A DNA stretch of 64,000 nucleotides from the NCBI GenBank assembly GCA_020636105.1, contig JACJYL010000001.1:2046001-2110000 (forward strand), written 5' to 3'. The translations under genes were made by a program, and so were the position numbers. The number at the start of each line of letters is the position of its first letter. Within the stretch, counting starts at the first letter, position 1. The notes under the pieces are model-generated. The model was not told where the DNA came from. It was given only the letters and a program-made list of their open reading frames with translations, and searched no databases. Below, piece after piece: positions 63,163-64,000 of the stretch. The stretch is from Lewinellaceae bacterium. GTDB lineage: Bacteria; Bacteroidota; Bacteroidia; Chitinophagales; Saprospiraceae.

Positions 63163-64000
63163 ATGAACAGAACATATTTATACCTCATTATTTTCCTGGT
63201 ACTCGGCGGAGCTACTTACTGGATGGTGACAGAAAGCCAAAAGGATGAAAAGACGAGCCTTCTGGGAGCCGACCGCAAGTTTAAGGTAGAGGATCCTGAG
63301 CAAATTCAAAAAATTTTTATCGCCGACAGAAAGGAACACATTACCACTCTTGAACGTAGCGGTGATCACTGGATTTACAATAAAAAATACAAGGCCCGTC
63401 CTAATGCAATGGATAACCTGATCGATGCGATCACAAGGGTGGAAATCAAATACCAGCCTCCTGCACAAGCCGTTAAACATATGGTGACCAGTCTTGCCAC
63501 GGAAGGACTGAAAGTTGAAATTTACGATAAAAAGGATCGGCTCATTAAGGCCTATTATGTAGGCGGTTCCACCAGTGACGAACGGGGCACCTTCATGATG
63601 ATGGCGGATGCAAACCAGCCCTATGTTACAAATCTTCCGAACTGGTCCGGCAATATTCGGTTCCGTTATAATCTCCTTGGGGACGATTGGCGTGACGTGG
63701 TCATTTTTGGATCCAAAATGGAAGATATCACCGCCGTTGAGGTGGAATACCCAAAACAAAGGAACAAGTCTTTCAAAATTGAAAAGGAAGGAAATGACTT
63801 TTCCGTGAAACCGTATTATGAGATCACGCCAAAATCCAATAAACCAGCTGCTCCGGGCAAAATTGAACAATACCTTATAGGCTTTGAAAAAGTTTCCTGT
63901 GTCGGGTTTGATAACCTCAATGAGCAAAAAGACTCTATTTCCGGGAGCCTTCCGTTTTGCAGCATCAAACTGGAGAAAAAAGATGGCACTTTTACCCAAC
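63163..64000 (+). CDS. DUF4340-family protein, 3' end outside window
   Basis: Open from the ATG at 63163 to the window edge (about 279 residues). An N-terminal helix (YLYLIIFLVLGGATYWMV) is followed by LLGADRKFKVEDPEQIQKIFIAD and GDHWIYNKKYKARPNAMDNL, the typical start of DUF4340, a periplasmic protein usually found behind GldG-type ABC genes. It should work with GldG in the same complex. A long open frame on the opposite strand over the same bases is a shadow. Confidence 0.88.
   Translation, partial: MNRTYLYLIIFLVLGGATYWMVTESQKDEKTSLLGADRKFKVEDPEQIQKIFIADRKEHITTLERSGDHWIYNKKYKARPNAMDNLIDAITRVEIKYQPPAQAVKHMVTSLATEGLKVEIYDKKDRLIKAYYVGGSTSDERGTFMMMADANQPYVTNLPNWSGNIRFRYNLLGDDWRDVVIFGSKMEDITAVEVEYPKQRNKSFKIEKEGNDFSVKPYYEITPKSNKPAAPGKIEQYLIGFEKVSCVGFDNLNEQKDSISGSLPFCSIKLEKKDGTFTQ

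Noticed and set aside
63178..63999. Long open frame (273 codons) on the minus strand at the right edge
   Set aside because: It lies antisense to the plus-strand DUF4340 gene, which has a membrane anchor, conserved start and operon context; the minus frame has no domain.
1..64000. tRNA or rRNA genes
   Set aside because: No cloverleaf with conserved TTCGA-type arms or rRNA-like stretch was recognised while reading either strand; a dedicated scan would be needed to exclude them fully.

Overview
The window looks like a chromosomal segment of a member of the Bacteroidota, most likely close to Saprospiraceae/Lewinella-like bacteria. The evidence is several proteins with type IX secretion (T9SS) C-terminal sorting domains, a PorP/SprF-like protein beside an OmpA-family protein, a GldG gliding-type ABC component, a TonB-dependent receptor with an N-terminal carboxypeptidase-like domain, paired DUF1800/DUF1501 genes, and promoters of the Bacteroidota TTG...TAnnTTTG type. 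I saw no tRNA, rRNA, CRISPR array, prophage or conjugative module. Most of it is ordinary chromosome; the mobile part is one IS256-family insertion (about 27.93-29.27 kb) and a possible MITE (about 42.8-43.1 kb).

Layout. 1-6.4 kb (minus strand): a peptidase-containing ABC exporter (cut by the window edge) behind a retropepsin-like PDZ protease, a beta-barrel-like protein, an LVIVD-repeat lipoprotein and three small membrane proteins. 6.6-10.4 kb: Rpn-type nuclease, thiolase, lipoprotein and EamA transporter. 10.46-13.2 kb: promoter, TPP riboswitch with a long P3 arm and a TonB-dependent receptor, a thiamin-uptake unit. 13.2-27.7 kb: a membrane-anchored unknown, a cytochrome c/copper monooxygenase-like T9SS protein, a 2OG-Fe(II) oxygenase, a SPOR-like protein, a TPR histidine kinase, an HtrA protease, a secreted amidotransferase-like protein and a VWA membrane protein. 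27.7-29.5 kb: IS256 element flanked by inverted octamer arrays. 29.6-34.6 kb: a DUF2953-like/GerW-like pair and a SWIM-SNF2 helicase. 35-41 kb: small envelope proteins, the DUF1800/DUF1501 pair and malate dehydrogenase. 41.2-46.6 kb: two tandem secreted M43 metalloproteases separated by the MITE-like element, a DUF2279 protein, a heptamer array and an SPFH protein. 46.8-53.7 kb: PorP/SprF, OmpA-DUF1573 fusion, Bax-inhibitor-like protein, DksA-like protein and RadA. 54.7-59.1 kb: an iron/manganese unit. 59.2-64 kb: HAD-like protein, DUF5691, GldG and DUF4340 (cut by the edge).

The most interesting unit is the metal locus. A DtxR-family repressor sits behind a promoter whose -33/-7 spacer and -7 element are covered by a near-palindromic operator. 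It is followed by a membrane-anchored DtxR-like protein with two FeoA/SH3-type domains, then FeoB split into a separate GTPase gene and a separate membrane-channel gene, then a DUF6122 protein. A second theme is intergenic low-complexity DNA: heptamer and octamer arrays, often arranged as inverted halves, fill several intergenic gaps. They are not CRISPR and not ordinary terminators.

All functional calls rest on reading protein motifs and local context; no database search was run.
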